Shown here in pieces: positions 1 through 11,322 of a DNA stretch of 64,000 nucleotides. Origin of the DNA: Amyloporia xantha (Eukaryota; Basidiomycota; Agaricomycetes; Polyporales; Adustoporiaceae); assembly GCA_036971615.1 (NCBI GenBank), contig JAYKKR010000008.1, forward strand, positions 248,001 through 312,000, read 5' to 3'. Position numbers and translations under genes: made by a program. Within the stretch, counting starts at the first letter, position 1, and every line of letters begins with the position of its first letter. Under the pieces are notes generated by a model that saw nothing but the letters and a program-made list of their open reading frames with translations, had not been told where the DNA came from and did not search any database.

Positions 1-99
1 AATTTTGTATTGAATTGTGTTCCCACGCTTAGGGCGCAAAAGTTGGTGTCGCGACTTTTGCTCACCAGAGAAACGCTTCCTTCGTACCTCAGGAATCGT
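1..99. repeat. Right end of a dispersed repeat (family of 6346-9182)
   Basis: The first 99 bases are almost identical to 9080-9182 and similar to 18657-18756. All three stretches end in CCTCAGGAATCGTAATT and then diverge, so that point is the family's right boundary. The left part of this copy lies outside the window. No coding potential is seen here. Confidence 0.8.
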
Positions 100-153
100 A
101 ATTACTCGCCAAGCACAATCATCTTTTTCAACACTGACGTGATCTGACAATGG

Positions 154-217
154 ATCTTCAACTTATCAACATGACGCTCCCTCTCATCTTCAACTTATCA
201 ACATGACGCTCCCTCTC
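154..217. repeat. Two-copy 32-bp tandem repeat
   Basis: A 32-bp unit beginning ATCTTCAACTTATCAACATG occurs twice head to tail at 154-185 and 186-217, followed by the first few bases of a third unit. It lies just downstream of the stop codon of the minus-strand gene at 312-1463. No function is apparent. Confidence 0.85.
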
Positions 218-311
218 ATCTTCGCTGGTCTCCACTAAAGCATCATCACTATCAGGATGCGGTGTACTGCTGGCGATGAGCTCAGACAGCAATGTGCCTT
301 ATGACACAGAC

Positions 312-1463
312 TTATGCTGCACGTTGCTTCTTCTTGGGTGATGCACTACATGTCAATGAGTCGGTAAAGCTTCTACATATATACATGACTTGACTTACTT
401 GTCACTCTCCTCCTCGTCGCTCGAGACACTGAGTTGACTTTAGCAGATGCAAACATAACAGGACAAGAACTCACAATTTAAACTGCTTGCGGGGTGTCTT
501 GGAGATGCCATGTCGAGATTTGCTACAACCTGCATGAGTGATAGCTGGCACAAACAAATAAGATACACATACGAGGGAGAAGGTGTCTTGGGAGTCGGCA
601 GCGCTGTCAGAGTTTCCTTTTTCTAAGCAATCATATCAGCATAGCCACACATGATTCAACACATGAATATACTCACTTTTTCTTAGGCGTCTCAGTAAGT
701 TCAGGTTCCTCAATGACAGCAGCCTCGTCGCTATAAGCATGTTAGAAATAAAACCAAGAAAAGCACTTCAACACATACCTTTCAAGATCGCTTGGGTCTC
801 GATCAGAGCTGGCAAATGGATCAGATCAACATCAAAACAATATCAAGAGGACAGTGAAGTGACACACAATGGATTGCCAGCATCGTCTTCAGATGGCATG
901 TCTACATCCTCCTCAACCCTATGCAAAATCAGTGATTGTGATGTGAACAACAAGATAATAATTACTTTTGACTTGCACGCCCTTTCGCAGCAAGCACTTG
1001 ACTAGAATGTGCTATAAGCATATATATCAAAGCGGCAAAACCAAACATACCTTGTGCCAAACACATCGCTATTGCAATACCATTATCAGCACAAAATAAG
1101 GACAATAGATTTCAACATGCATACTCATCGTTCTTTTTGCTCCTATGTAACATATAATGAGAAACAAGATAACAACAATCCAAGTCCTTCTTACCTTTTG
1201 ATACGGTCAGATGTGTATTCCCTGTGACGTACAGTATTAGAGCAAGCATACAATGCCAATAACAAATAGGATTACTTACTCGGCCTCACTGTCAGATATA
1301 CTCTCAGCTGAGATTGCTTTGCGACCACGACCACGACCACGACCTCTGAAACAAGAGACATGGTCAGGACATGGACCAGATGTTCAGATAGAACAGAGTC
1401 ATACCGGCCAGGCGTCCCGCGGTTTGAGGTTCCCCGGCCACGAGCTCGAGCGCGTGGTGCCAT
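312..1463 (-). CDS. Small RGG/acidic-serine protein gene with about ten tiny introns (unknown function)
   Basis: I do not recognise this gene. The minus strand from an ATG at 1463 shows a run of short exons (about 18-75 nt) separated by introns of about 40-60 nt with clear GTAAGT/GTATGT-type donors and AG acceptors. The N-terminus is MAPRARARGRGTSNRGTPGR and runs into a GRGRGRGRK stretch (RGG-like, probably nucleic-acid binding). The middle is acidic and serine-rich (AESISDSEAE, VEEDVDMPSEDDAGNP). The last exons read SVSSDEEESD then ASPKKKQRAA and stop at 312-314, which suggests a C-terminal nuclear localisation signal. Splice phases agree for most junctions, but the frame between about 420 and 680 cannot be made fully consistent by eye, so a one-base frameshift or a missed splice site is possible. 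It is surrounded by repeats. It may be a living single-copy gene or a transposon-carried one. Confidence 0.5.
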
Positions 1464-1699
1464 CTGGGAGAGGAAGAATGATAGAGAGCGGATGGACGTC
1501 TCTGGAGAAGATGGGCTTGCGACGGGGTGGCTTTTATCTGGGTTTGACTCGGAAGAGATAGGAATCCAGACACCGAAGAGTTACGGAAGAAAGGCACTGG
1601 GGTCATGTTCCATTTGTGTGAAAAAGAATTGTGTGATACGAAGGCGATCACCCATTATGGCAAATTGGTAAGCGCGGGCATTACTTTTGGCCACCACTG

Positions 1700-2527
1700 T
1701 ATATGGTATAAATGAAAGTCGTAGACCATCACTCCAGTGATATGAGAAAATTTGTTTGAGCATCATAGCTCGCTTACTTAAGTCAGAAAACACAAAATAT
1801 GTTTTCAAACGCGGTGCGTATGAAAATTATTTTGGCTGAAAATGGATATACAGCATCTGTATTGCTCCATATTGGCTGGGTGATCAGCAAAAAGGCTTAC
1901 AAGCCCAGGATTACAAGCATACAAGCATACAAGGCCAATATGTGAAATCCATGTTTACTTGTACCTGTCAATCCCATTTTTTGCATTTTATTGATATATA
2001 ACAAGCATACATCCAATACAATATTTTATTAGCCTGCACCAATACAATTTTCATTACAATATTTGAATAACCCCATTTGTAAGCATTCTAATGGTATATA
2101 ACAGTGGCATTCAATACAAGCTTCTATCAGCCTGAATGGATACAATTTTCATTACAATATTTGAATAGCCCCATTTGTAAGCATTCTAATGGTATACAAT
2201 AGTAATATGTTTCATTAGAATCCATTACAAGCAGCAGATTCTAATAGCCACCATTACAAGCATCAAAATGAGCCCATACATGCCCACCTTCCTTATTTGG
2301 ATGCTTACATACCGGCTGAGTTTGAATTATACACATCTGCTATAGATTTAATGTATATTTCCGCTTTCGGCCTGATTTATAAGCCATATGACACCAGCTA
2401 CTGTCACACTACACCTGCCCTATTTGGCCTCTAGCACCTGATGCACCAACAGCCAGGCCAATGCGCTGCCTGGTGCATAACCGCGTTTGGGCCTACCCAA
2501 CATGTTGGTGCATCAGGTCTACATAAG
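1700..2527. repeat. Dispersed 0.8-kb repeat, copy A (right end carries a 15-bp inverted repeat)
   Basis: This segment is repeated almost unchanged and in the same orientation at 9493-10320, with partial copies at 3975-4500 and 12924-13534. The left end in three copies starts TATATGGTATAAATGAAAG. The middle holds two or three degenerate units of about 100 bp with the core CCCATTTGTAAGCATTCTAA. Near the right end, CCTGATGCACCAACA (2437-2451) faces its perfect complement at 2503-2517, which could fold into a hairpin or be a nested mini-element. No transposase frame is visible, so it is a non-autonomous element of unknown class. Confidence 0.75.
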
Positions 2528-2597
2528 TTAGTGCTTTCATGGGAAAGAAACTGAGGTGAGTCATTAAACCGACAACCTTATAGTCCCAACACTGACA

Positions 2598-3366
2598 TTG
2601 TGTTGTTATGAGGTTGCTGCTGGGCGCGTCTTCAAGATTGTTACTCCAAGTCGAACTGTCTCGACGTCCAACGACGCTGTCGCCCTTATAGAGCCGTTCA
2701 ATATTTCTGATGAATTGGATGCTCAATATAGCATGCCTGTGCTGACTCTGCAGCAGCCTGACTCTGTAGCCATTGTACCCTCTCTGGTACGTGTTGACTG
2801 TCTGTCATGTCTGTATGATCTCCATACTTACTCACATCCAGAATGTCTTGTTCAACTTCAATGCCCAACACGATTGCCAATCAAGCGGCTGCTCAATGAC
2901 AGGTGAACGGCCTGTTCGACAGGAACGACACAACACGATGCGTACCCGACAGATCATTGAACATGTCCCGATGGCGCGGTACCTTGTCAATATGCACACA
3001 CTGCACAACGGAGCTCTGATCCGGCAGACACTCCCATGCAACCTCACTGAACTGAAGTACTACTTTCAGCATCGTCTTCTCAAGCACAATGAGATTTCCG
3101 CTGCGCTACGCATCAGCGGCCCTCTCAAACGAGCTCAGACGCAAGCTAAAGCAGCAGAGACTCGTGCTCGAAACAAGGCAGCAAAGGAGAAGCCACCGCA
3201 CACGAGTAGCAGTGGCTCAATGCACCCGGGCCATACTTCTCATATTGATATGAAGAACTCTGCGTTGTCATCAACAGACACCGTAAACCCACCGAAGGTA
3301 TTCACTCGCATCATTGACACAATTGATGCACACTCATTCTTCTACTTTTTCTACCTTTAGTCCTAG
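2598..3366 (+). CDS. Cys-motif protein of unknown function, probably mobile-element related
   Basis: Two exons read through. The first (about 2598-2789) contains FKIVTPSRTVSTSNDAVAL and LTLQQPDSVAIVPSL. An intron from GTACGTG to CATCCAG (about 2790-2842) leads to a second exon with NAQHDCQSSGC, then RPVRQERHNTMRTRQIIEHV and an Ala/Lys/Arg-rich stretch. A last intron ending at 3360 leaves the codons TCC TAG, giving a stop at 3364-3366. From memory, proteins with an N-x-QHDC...C and RPVRQER pattern are scattered in many copies in mushroom genomes; that is recollection, not a search. The true start is uncertain, because repeat copy A ends only about 70 bp upstream and may have removed the 5' part. 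Function unknown. Confidence 0.45.
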
Positions 3367-3974
3367 TGTCGTTTGGGAGACTAGATATTGTAGCAGTTAC
3401 ATTGTATCATCCCAAGCCGTAAATACATGTCTTTGTCAGTCCAAACTTCAGCTGGCCAGAGCCCGACATCAATGTGCAACATTCAGGTAACGAAGCGATG
3501 TTGCTGAGGTCGCACAGATGTGCGCATTCCATAGCTGCTTAGATGATAAACATGTCACCACTGTAAGACGATCCGATATGGTTGTTGACAATTGTCAGCT
3601 ATCCCGACGGACGTTGCTCAGACAGCAGCAGGTGTGACGGTCAGCTGAAGCATAGACAATCCTCTCCTGTGTATGATCAGCTTACAACTAGCCAGCAGAC
3701 ATACGGCGCACTTCTGCCATTACATGTGACCCTTGCGTGAAATTTTCATATCCAGAGCAGAAAAGTCCAAGTTGGCAGTGTACCTCACACAATTGCCCTT
3801 CAAGGATCATCCAAACCAGGGACACTTGCACTTGTCATACCTGCATTTTTGCTCGTATTCACAACACGTGCTGCACTACATTATACCACTTCTGATACAC
3901 ATTCTCATTGATATTCCCCTGCTGTATAGCCCCATGAGTGCTACTGACACTTTCCAAAAAAAGAAATATTGCCA
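3367..3974. other. Intergenic stretch, no gene seen
   Basis: About 600 bases between the Cys-motif ORF and the next repeat copy. Stop codons are frequent in all frames and no splice-linked coding pattern was seen. Confidence 0.5.
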
Positions 3975-4500
3975 TATATGGTATAAATGAAAGTCGTAGA
4001 GCATCATTCGAGGATCCCAGATAATTTTTTTCAGACCCCTAGCTTGCCCGATTAAGCCAGAAAATGCAAAATACTGATTCAAACGTGATGATATGGAAAT
4101 CTAACCACCCCCGAAATCATCATTATTGATGTGCTAGCCCTAAATGGACCATTACCATATTGGAAATGACCCATTCAAATGCTTTCTAATGGTATATAAT
4201 ACCCCTACATTTTATTGCATATTTGTATTGCCCCATTCAAATGGATCCCAATGATATATAACAACCCTATATTGAATATTACCATATTTGGAACAGCCCA
4301 TTCAAACGAATTCTAATGGTGTATATACTGGCTATTACCATATTTGGAATGGCCCATTCAAGCGGATTCTAATGATATATAACAACCCTGTATTGGATAC
4401 TACCATATTTGGATTGGCAGAAATAAGCGGATTTTAATGATATATGATAATAACTGACCTATACAGCAGAAACATATGATTATATTTATCACAAGCTTGC
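3975..4500. repeat. Diverged copy of the 0.8-kb repeat with internal tandem units
   Basis: It starts with the same TATATGGTATAAATGAAAG boundary as copies A and B and then diverges. From about 4140 there are four degenerate units of roughly 80-90 bp, each with a CATATTTGGAA...CCCATTCAA...TTCTAATGATATAT pattern. These correspond to the ATATTTGAATAGCCCCATT units of copies A and B, so the tandem core is a family trait whose unit number varies. Confidence 0.6.
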
Positions 4501-4689
4501 CCAGTATTTAACTGAAATTGTCAAAAATGCGGATTTACAAAATAGGCCTTTGTTGTACAAGCCTGGCCACCATTGTGGATTGTACAACACCTGGCCTGAT
4601 TGTATTACAAGAACCTGGCCTGGTTGTGCACAAGCACAATCCCAGGTACCTGGGCAATTGTAATACAAAATTGGATACTACAGCTGCGA

Positions 4690-6293
4690 GGTAATGACGC
4701 CAGTCCTCTAAAGCTTCGATTATCGCTAACATCTCCTTGTCGTAAATCTCATAATTACATTGGGCAGAATCCATGCCCCGAGATCGGTAAGCCACTGGAT
4801 GCCACTTGCCATCCTCTTGCTTTTGCGAAAGTATGCCACCGGTTGCGTACCCAGTAGCATCCACCTCCAGCTGCGTTTCCCGGTTCATACAGTGCTAAGA
4901 CAGGTGTGGTGCTAAAGCAGTGTTTCAGCTCCTCGAATGCAGACTGCTCGTCCTCACCCCACTGCCAGGGCACGTTCCCAGTTAGATGATTGTTGTCATC
5001 GAGATAGACCGTGGGTTTTCCTTCCGCAATGAGATCTCCGAAGATGTCATTCATCATTGCTTGGAAAGTCGCCGGAGAATTGGTGAGACCGAAGAACATA
5101 ACCGATGGTTCGTACAACCCTCGATTAGTTACAAATGCAGCCTTCCATTCATCTCCGGGTTTGATCCGTACATTATTATACCCCCATCAGATGTCAAACT
5201 TTGTAAAGATCGAGGCGCCTTTGAGTTTGTCGACAAGTTCCAAGATCAAGGGTAAAGGGTAGCGATTCTTTACCGTGATCTCGTTAAGCCGTCGGTAGTC
5301 CTGTACGGGTCAAAGCGATCCATCCTTCTTTTTGATGAAGAAGAAAGGAGATGATATGGGCGACTTCAATTCCTGTATATAACCTTTGGCTAATTGTTCC
5401 TTAAGGAACTTGTCTAACTCGCCTTGTTCGTTGTGCAACAGCGGGTATACCCTCGAATGGAACATTTTGGCGTCAGGAATCAGCTCTACAGCATGATCAT
5501 AAGGCTTATGCTCCAGAAGTCGCTCTGAGGCTTCTTTGGAGAAGACCTTCAAGAACTTCTGAAACTTTTCCGGTACCATTTCCTCGACACTTTTGACTTC
5601 GTGTTTCTTGTACTCCTCTTCAGCAAGGACTTGTGAATAGGTATGTCCTGCTGCAACATACAGTTGAGGAGCGCCGGGGAGGTTGACACCACGCTCCCAG
5701 GCTTCAAGAAGGTCGTCTTCGTCCCATTCGACCTTTGGATCGAACTCCGGTTCCTCCCCAGGTGACACCTTACTATGTATCTTACCCTTGGTTGACCATT
5801 TGGCTTTCCGCAAACATTTCTGCGCCGTGGGCCTATCCCCCGTATCACGTGTAGATGCTGCATGTTCCGTCTGGCCAACCTTTCGGGCTTGACACACTTC
5901 GGGGCACCTATCTAGTTTGAACGAGCCACTCTCCCAATCAATATCAGGATTATGCTCGCGAAGCCAATCGAGCCCGATTATAACATCTTCAGGCCCGATG
6001 TCCATTACCATAAATACCATCTTCTCAATATGGTCTCCTATCTGCATCTGTAGCACGGCTACATCCGTGATGCTTCCATTTTTGTTGAGCGATCCGTCGA
6101 TATTATATAGCAGAATGGGGCGCCCCAACTTCCGTGTTCGTACGTTATTCTCTTTAACAAACCGCTCGTGAATGAATTTCGTGGTGGCACCGCTGTCCAC
6201 CATAGCGATTACGTCCTTCTGCTGTTTTTTGCCGATTATCCGTACTGGAATATGAAAATGTTGGGAACCATGATTTATTTCATATACATGCAC
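4690..6293 (-). pseudogene. Ty3/Gypsy-type retrotransposon pol remnant (protease, RT, RNase H)
   Basis: Minus-strand fragments in family order are a retropepsin with AMVDSGATTKFIH, the start of reverse transcriptase (SPISSPFFFIKKKDGSL), the RT core ([17 protein letters not shown] and a YLDD active site) and RNase H ([25 protein letters not shown]). It is dead. In-frame TGA codons sit at 5310-5312 and 5187-5189 where the family usually has arginine, the part after YLDD has lost the RT thumb region, and a frameshift lies near 4880. The fragment ends abruptly near 4690. No integrase, gag zinc knuckle or matching LTR pair was recognised. Domain order PR-RT-RH and the DSGAT protease motif support Ty3/Gypsy rather than Copia. 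Confidence 0.9.
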
Positions 6294-7269
6294 TGATTGT
6301 AGTACAGAAAATCAACTTGGCGGGAGCGGGCCAATAAATGGCAGGACGATTCCTGAGGATTTTGAAGTGCTGTCTTCCAATATTGCCTCACAAGGTTCAA
6401 TAATATAATATTTTCATTACACTTGGATCACTTGCCTCTGATTACTCTTCAGACATTGACTCTACAAACTTATAGAGACAATCTGATGGCTGTGAAAACT
6501 AATCCCAGTAAGTGTACCAACCTACTATATTAACTTTACAAGCACATGGCAACAGTCATAGAAACAGACTGCAAAGATATTACAAAAATTGAAACTGGAT
6601 CTTGATACAGGTGTATGTCAGTGAATATTGAGAATCTCAACACAAACATTACAACATTTCCTAATGAAGTAAGTGAGTTCTGTATGATGGAGTGTAAAAG
6701 CAATTTTTGACCCTAACCCATTAGAAACTCTTGTAGTGTCATTAGAACACTTACTTACAAAGTGAACATTCTCTATCAAATGAGCCTACTATGTATTTTT
6801 CACATTTTGTAATGACATTCCAAACTCACTCTAATGAGAGTACGAAGTCATCCTCATGATTACATCAGCTTGCTCTTCACCATACAAACTTGCTTTTGAG
6901 ATCATACATATTCACTCTAACTGCAATGCAAACCTGCTCAGGCTATAACAGTGCTATTTATTCACCAAATCTTACAACAGCCATATCTCAGTAAGTATTG
7001 AGAATTCCAATACAAGCATTACAACTTTTCCTAATGAAGTAAGTAGGCTCTATCTGATGGAATATAAAAGTCATTTTCCACACTAACCACATACAAACTT
7101 TCCTAATGTCATTAGAACATTTACTTATCAAGTCAATCTTGCCTTTCAAATGGGACCATTATGTATTTCACCCATTTTGTAATGACATTACAAATTTGCT
7201 CTAATTACCATTTGAAAGTCATATCAGACACCTTTGCATTCAAAGTCAGTGTACTGACCATACATATTT

Positions 7270-8100
7270 GCTCTAATGGCACTACAAACTCTAATCACCA
7301 TACAGACACATCCTACTAACCATATAAACTTATTCTAATCATCATTCAAATGTATTGTATTGACCCTACAAAGTCACCATAAGCATCATACAAACCTACA
7401 CTAATCACCATTGAATCTGACTCTAATGATCATATAAAGTTACTCTAGTTCACCCTAATCACTATAGAATCATATTGTATTGACTATACAAGTCATTCTA
7501 ATGATCATATAAACTCTATGTAATCATCATACAAACTTATTCTAATGACCATATAAACTCACTATAATTACCATACAAACTTACTCTAGTCAACATACAA
7601 ACTTACTCTAATCCCCATACAAAGTGATTGTAATGACCATACAAACTTACTCTAATAACCATACAAACTCACTCTAATGACCTTACAAAGTCATTGTAAT
7701 GACCATACAAACTTACTCTAATAACCATACAAATCCATTCTAATCATCATACAAACTGACTCTAATTATCATAGAAAGTCATTCTAATCTCCATACAAAT
7801 AATCACCATACAAACTTGCTCTAATCACTATACAAACTCACTCTAATCCATATACAAAGTTGCTCTAATGACCCTACAAACTAAGTCTAATTATCATACA
7901 AACTCACTCACCCTAGAAACACATTGTATTGACATTACCAACTTGCTCTAATCACCATACAAATCTACTCTAATGATCATACAAACTCACTACAATTACC
8001 ATACAAACCTAGTTCAATCAGCATACAATGTCGCACCAATCACCATTCAAGTCATTCTAGGGGTCATACAAACCCGCTCTAAATACAGCATAAAGCTCTC
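7270..8100. repeat. Degenerate 22-bp minisatellite (about 35 units)
   Basis: Units such as GACCATACAAACTTACTCTAAT follow one another at a 22-bp spacing, clearest from about 7630 to 7800, where seven consecutive units keep exact length. Earlier sequence (6700-7270) shows looser versions. The repeat is AT-rich and places an ACAAAC tract every 22 bp. Confidence 0.85.
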
Positions 8101-8417
8101 TAAGGTCCTTACAAACATGATCTAATGATATCTATATAGCAGGCTTACAATGAAGTCTATAAAGAACAGATAAAGCCATGTTTACAGGCTTGTGCTTGGA
8201 GCGCATTTTTGGGCGCTTAAAAAGTGGCTGACACTCGGAAAGGCAATGATCATTGAATAGCAGATTTGTTATGGCCTCAAATCCATAGGAATTTGAATGG
8301 GAGATGGATACACAATAGTCCAAGGTGTGTACCAATTTTCAGCCAATTTAATTAAGAATTGAAGCCACAGCAAAGTGCGCTTTTTTCCATTTCCGGCAAT
8401 TCCCGTGGGCGTCTACG

Positions 8418-8457
8418 GCGCATAGGGCGATCCACTGAAAGGGATCGCCCTATGCGC
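8418..8457. repeat. Perfect 16-bp inverted repeat (hairpin)
   Basis: GCGCATAGGGCGATCC at 8418-8433 is followed after 8 bases by its exact complement at 8442-8457. It is GC-rich within AT-rich surroundings. It is not a recognisable terminator context, since no gene ends here. Confidence 0.85.
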
Positions 8458-9492
8458 ACTTAGAATTTTCGCACTTTGGGGTCATGTGACCACTTTTTCT
8501 GCTCTTGGGAGGCTCATTCTGGGCTCATTCTGGGCTCAAACAATGCGTGAAAATCACCTAAAATAAGGGAATGTCTTTCTCCTTCATTTGGAATCCCTAT
8601 CTCACATTTTTCAAATCTCACATACAGCCATATTTCCACATTTGGGCAAGTGTATGTTGGGGCTATATGCTATAGATAAATAGTAACAAATCTCAAAAAA
8701 TAGGAGACAGCCTTTCGACAGCCATGGCTACCCCCTGATGTAAGCATTTCCTTATATGGCAATATTTGAATGTGGTCAATCCAACAGTATACACACTTCC
8801 AAGGCCAGTAGGCCGCTGATCTGTCACATGTCCAAGGATAAGCACACATGATTAGACACATGATCTAATCATGTGACATACCATACAAGGACATAGATAA
8901 GATATGGGCTGGATCTTATCTCATCAATGTTGGGGGTTGTTTGTACAAGTCGCGTCGTGCTGGCAGGTTTGTATTGAACTTTGTAATGGGTAACAAACTT
9001 TTGTATTGAGACTACAAGGGACCTTACAACAGCGGTAACCAAAGCCTGACCCTAACCCCAGGATCTTGGGCGCTTACAATACAAATTTTGTATTGAATTG
9101 TGTTCCCACGCTTAGGGCGCAAAAGTTGGTGTCGCGACTTTTGCTCACCAGAGAAACGCTTCCTTCGTACCTCAGGAATCGTAATTAGAGGAGGGCCCAG
9201 CGTGCCCGGCAGCGAGCGTGGACCGAATCAAAAACGCTCCTCCTTCATCGCACGATACTGCCCCAGTTCCTCCTGCATGGACTTCACCTCATTGGCCAAT
9301 GCAGACACAGACACTAACATAGCCGAGAGATACCATATATGGTAATTTTCACTTTTGGAAATCTCGTTTCAGGTCCAGGGGATGTATAGATACATAGAGC
9401 AGACATACAGAGGATGTAACAGTCATCAAACGATGTCTAGATAAGTCTGCAATATGTGTTTGGCATGAGTCTTACATTGGTCTTACATTCCA

Positions 9493-10320
9493 TATATGGT
9501 ATAAATGAAAGTCGTAGACCATCACTCCAGTGATATGAGAAAATTTGTTTGAGCATCATAGCTCGCTTACTTAAGTCAGAAAACACAAAATATGTTTCGG
9601 ACGCGGTGCGTATGAAAATTATTTTGGCTGAAAATGGATATACAGCATCTGTATTGCTCCATATTGGCTGGGTGATCAGCAAAAAGGCTTACAAGCCCAG
9701 GATTACAAGCATACAAGCATCCAAGGCCAATATGTGAAATCCACGTTTACCTGTACCTGTCAATCCCATTTTTTTGCATTTTATTGATATATAACAAGCA
9801 TACATCCAATACAAATTTTATTAGCCCAGACCAATACAATTTGTATTACAATATTTGAATAACCCCATTTGTAAGCATTCTAATGGTATATAACAGTGGC
9901 ATTCAATACAAGCTTCTATCAGCCTGAATGGATACAATTTTCATTACAATATTTGAATAGCCCCATTTGTAAGCATTCTAGTGGTATACAATAGTAATAT
10001 GTTTCATTAGAGTCCATTATAAGCAGCAGATTCTAATAGCCACCATTACAAGCATCAAAATGAGCCCATACATGCCCACCTTCCTTATTTGGATGCTTAC
10101 ATACCGGCTGAGTTTGAATTATACACATCTGCTATAGATTTAATGTATATTTCCGCTTTCGGCCTGATTTATAAGCCATACGACACCAGCTACTGTCACA
10201 CTACACCTGCCCTATTTGGCCCCTAGCACCTGATGCACCAACAGCCAGGCCAATGCGCTGCCTGGTGCATAACCGCGTTTGGGCCTACCCAACATGTTGG
10301 TGCATCATTAGTACATAAGC
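9493..10320. repeat. Dispersed 0.8-kb repeat, copy B
   Basis: This is a near-identical direct copy of 1700-2527, with only scattered substitutions and small indels (for example TTTCGGACG against TTTTCAAACG). The high identity implies recent duplication relative to the decayed Gypsy fragment. The terminal inverted repeat is present but its last bases differ from copy A. Confidence 0.8.
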
Positions 10321-11322
10321 AGCTGTCGATCTCCGATCCCTTTGATGTTCCTACAATCCTTCAACATGATGCTCCGACGCTTTGACATTTCAAGACATTC
10401 CTTCAAAGAAGCCTAGCCATTTTGAGCAAACAATAGAGCAGCAGGAGAACACATGTATCGCTTCGTGCCACTCCAAGTCCCTCGGGCATTCAATCTTCGA
10501 GCTTTATATGGAAATCAGTGACATCATTAGACAATGCAAGCCACTCGTACTAGTGTGCCACTCCCAATTAGTCTTAGATTGTTCTGAGTAGTAGTATAAA
10601 ATCTTGTCTTAGCTATCTCTTTCCAACACATTATATTCCACCCAGTTTCCCCCTCAGTTCAGAGCTCTTAAGTCGAGTTCGCCTCAGTTCCTCTCTAGTG
10701 CCTTGATTATGTTTGAGTGTTCGATTACACTTCGATTATACTATGACTACACCTACGCTTCGCTTCAATTCCCTACGACAATCCTCCAATTCTATCACGA
10801 CACTCTTCGATTCTTCTACGACTTGCTTCAATATTCACTCCGACTTCCTTCAATTCTTCGATATTTTGACTGCGCTCCAACACTACGATCCTTCGAGACC
10901 TTTCAACCTTCCTTCAACATACTTCGAGCCCATCAAGTATTCTTCGTACGCCTTCGAGATGCTGCTTCGCATTCGCTGAAATGCAGGACACCTTGCTGCT
11001 AAGTCCCTCACACCTAGACCATTCCTATTACAATTCCTTTGCCCTTTTGTTCGCACCTTGTGCAGGGGTTAGGGTTTTGTAGGTCGTATCACCACGCTGA
11101 CACAGTAAGGCACGGCGGGGGAAGGCGGAATGGCGCAACTAAAGTAACGAGACATACAGATATGTTGCATAACTGGGCCCTGAACGCGGCGGACAGAGCA
11201 CGGATTGTTGTGCTCCAACATGGACTCCTGGGATTGTTGTGACCCTTGCTCATCAGGAGAGCTTGCCTGCAACAGTGTGTTCATCGGCTATGTCCTCCTG
11301 GCCCAAGGTCTCCAGCTTCCTG
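10321..11322. other. Low-complexity and promoter-like stretch, no gene supported
   Basis: A TATAAAATCTTG motif lies near 10598. From about 10700 to 10990 the sequence is a pyrimidine-biased, imperfect succession of short CTTC, TCGA and TACGAC words. Open frames exist there but have low-complexity composition and no recognisable domain. The CAGTTCAGAGCTCTTAAG word near 10655 resembles, in inverse orientation, sequence near 32100, so both may be LTR leftovers. Confidence 0.35.

Larger units (their letters stand above)
6346..9182. repeat. Dispersed repeat with short inverted ends and a minisatellite core
   Basis: ACGATTCCTGAGG at 6346-6358 is the inverse of CCTCAGGAATCGT at 9170-9182. A shorter relative is at 17567-18756. 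The two copies share the left 600 bp and the right 550 bp, but the second lacks most of the middle. Because about 30 bp to the left of the inverted motif is also shared (GGGAGCGGGCCAAT), the true left boundary may be near 6320. No coding frame is present, so this is a non-autonomous element or a large composite repeat. Confidence 0.55.

Noticed and set aside
9040..9062. Telomere-like CCCTAACCCC words (also near 6712, 11063 and 18614)
   Set aside because: Each is a single short occurrence inside a dispersed repeat, with no tandem TTAGGG array, so there is no evidence of a telomere or interstitial telomeric block.
10703..11002. Open plus frames of about 90-99 codons
   Set aside because: The stretch is built of short CTTC, TCGA and TACGAC words. 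Two overlapping frames are open for compositional reasons and neither has a domain or codon structure like real genes here.
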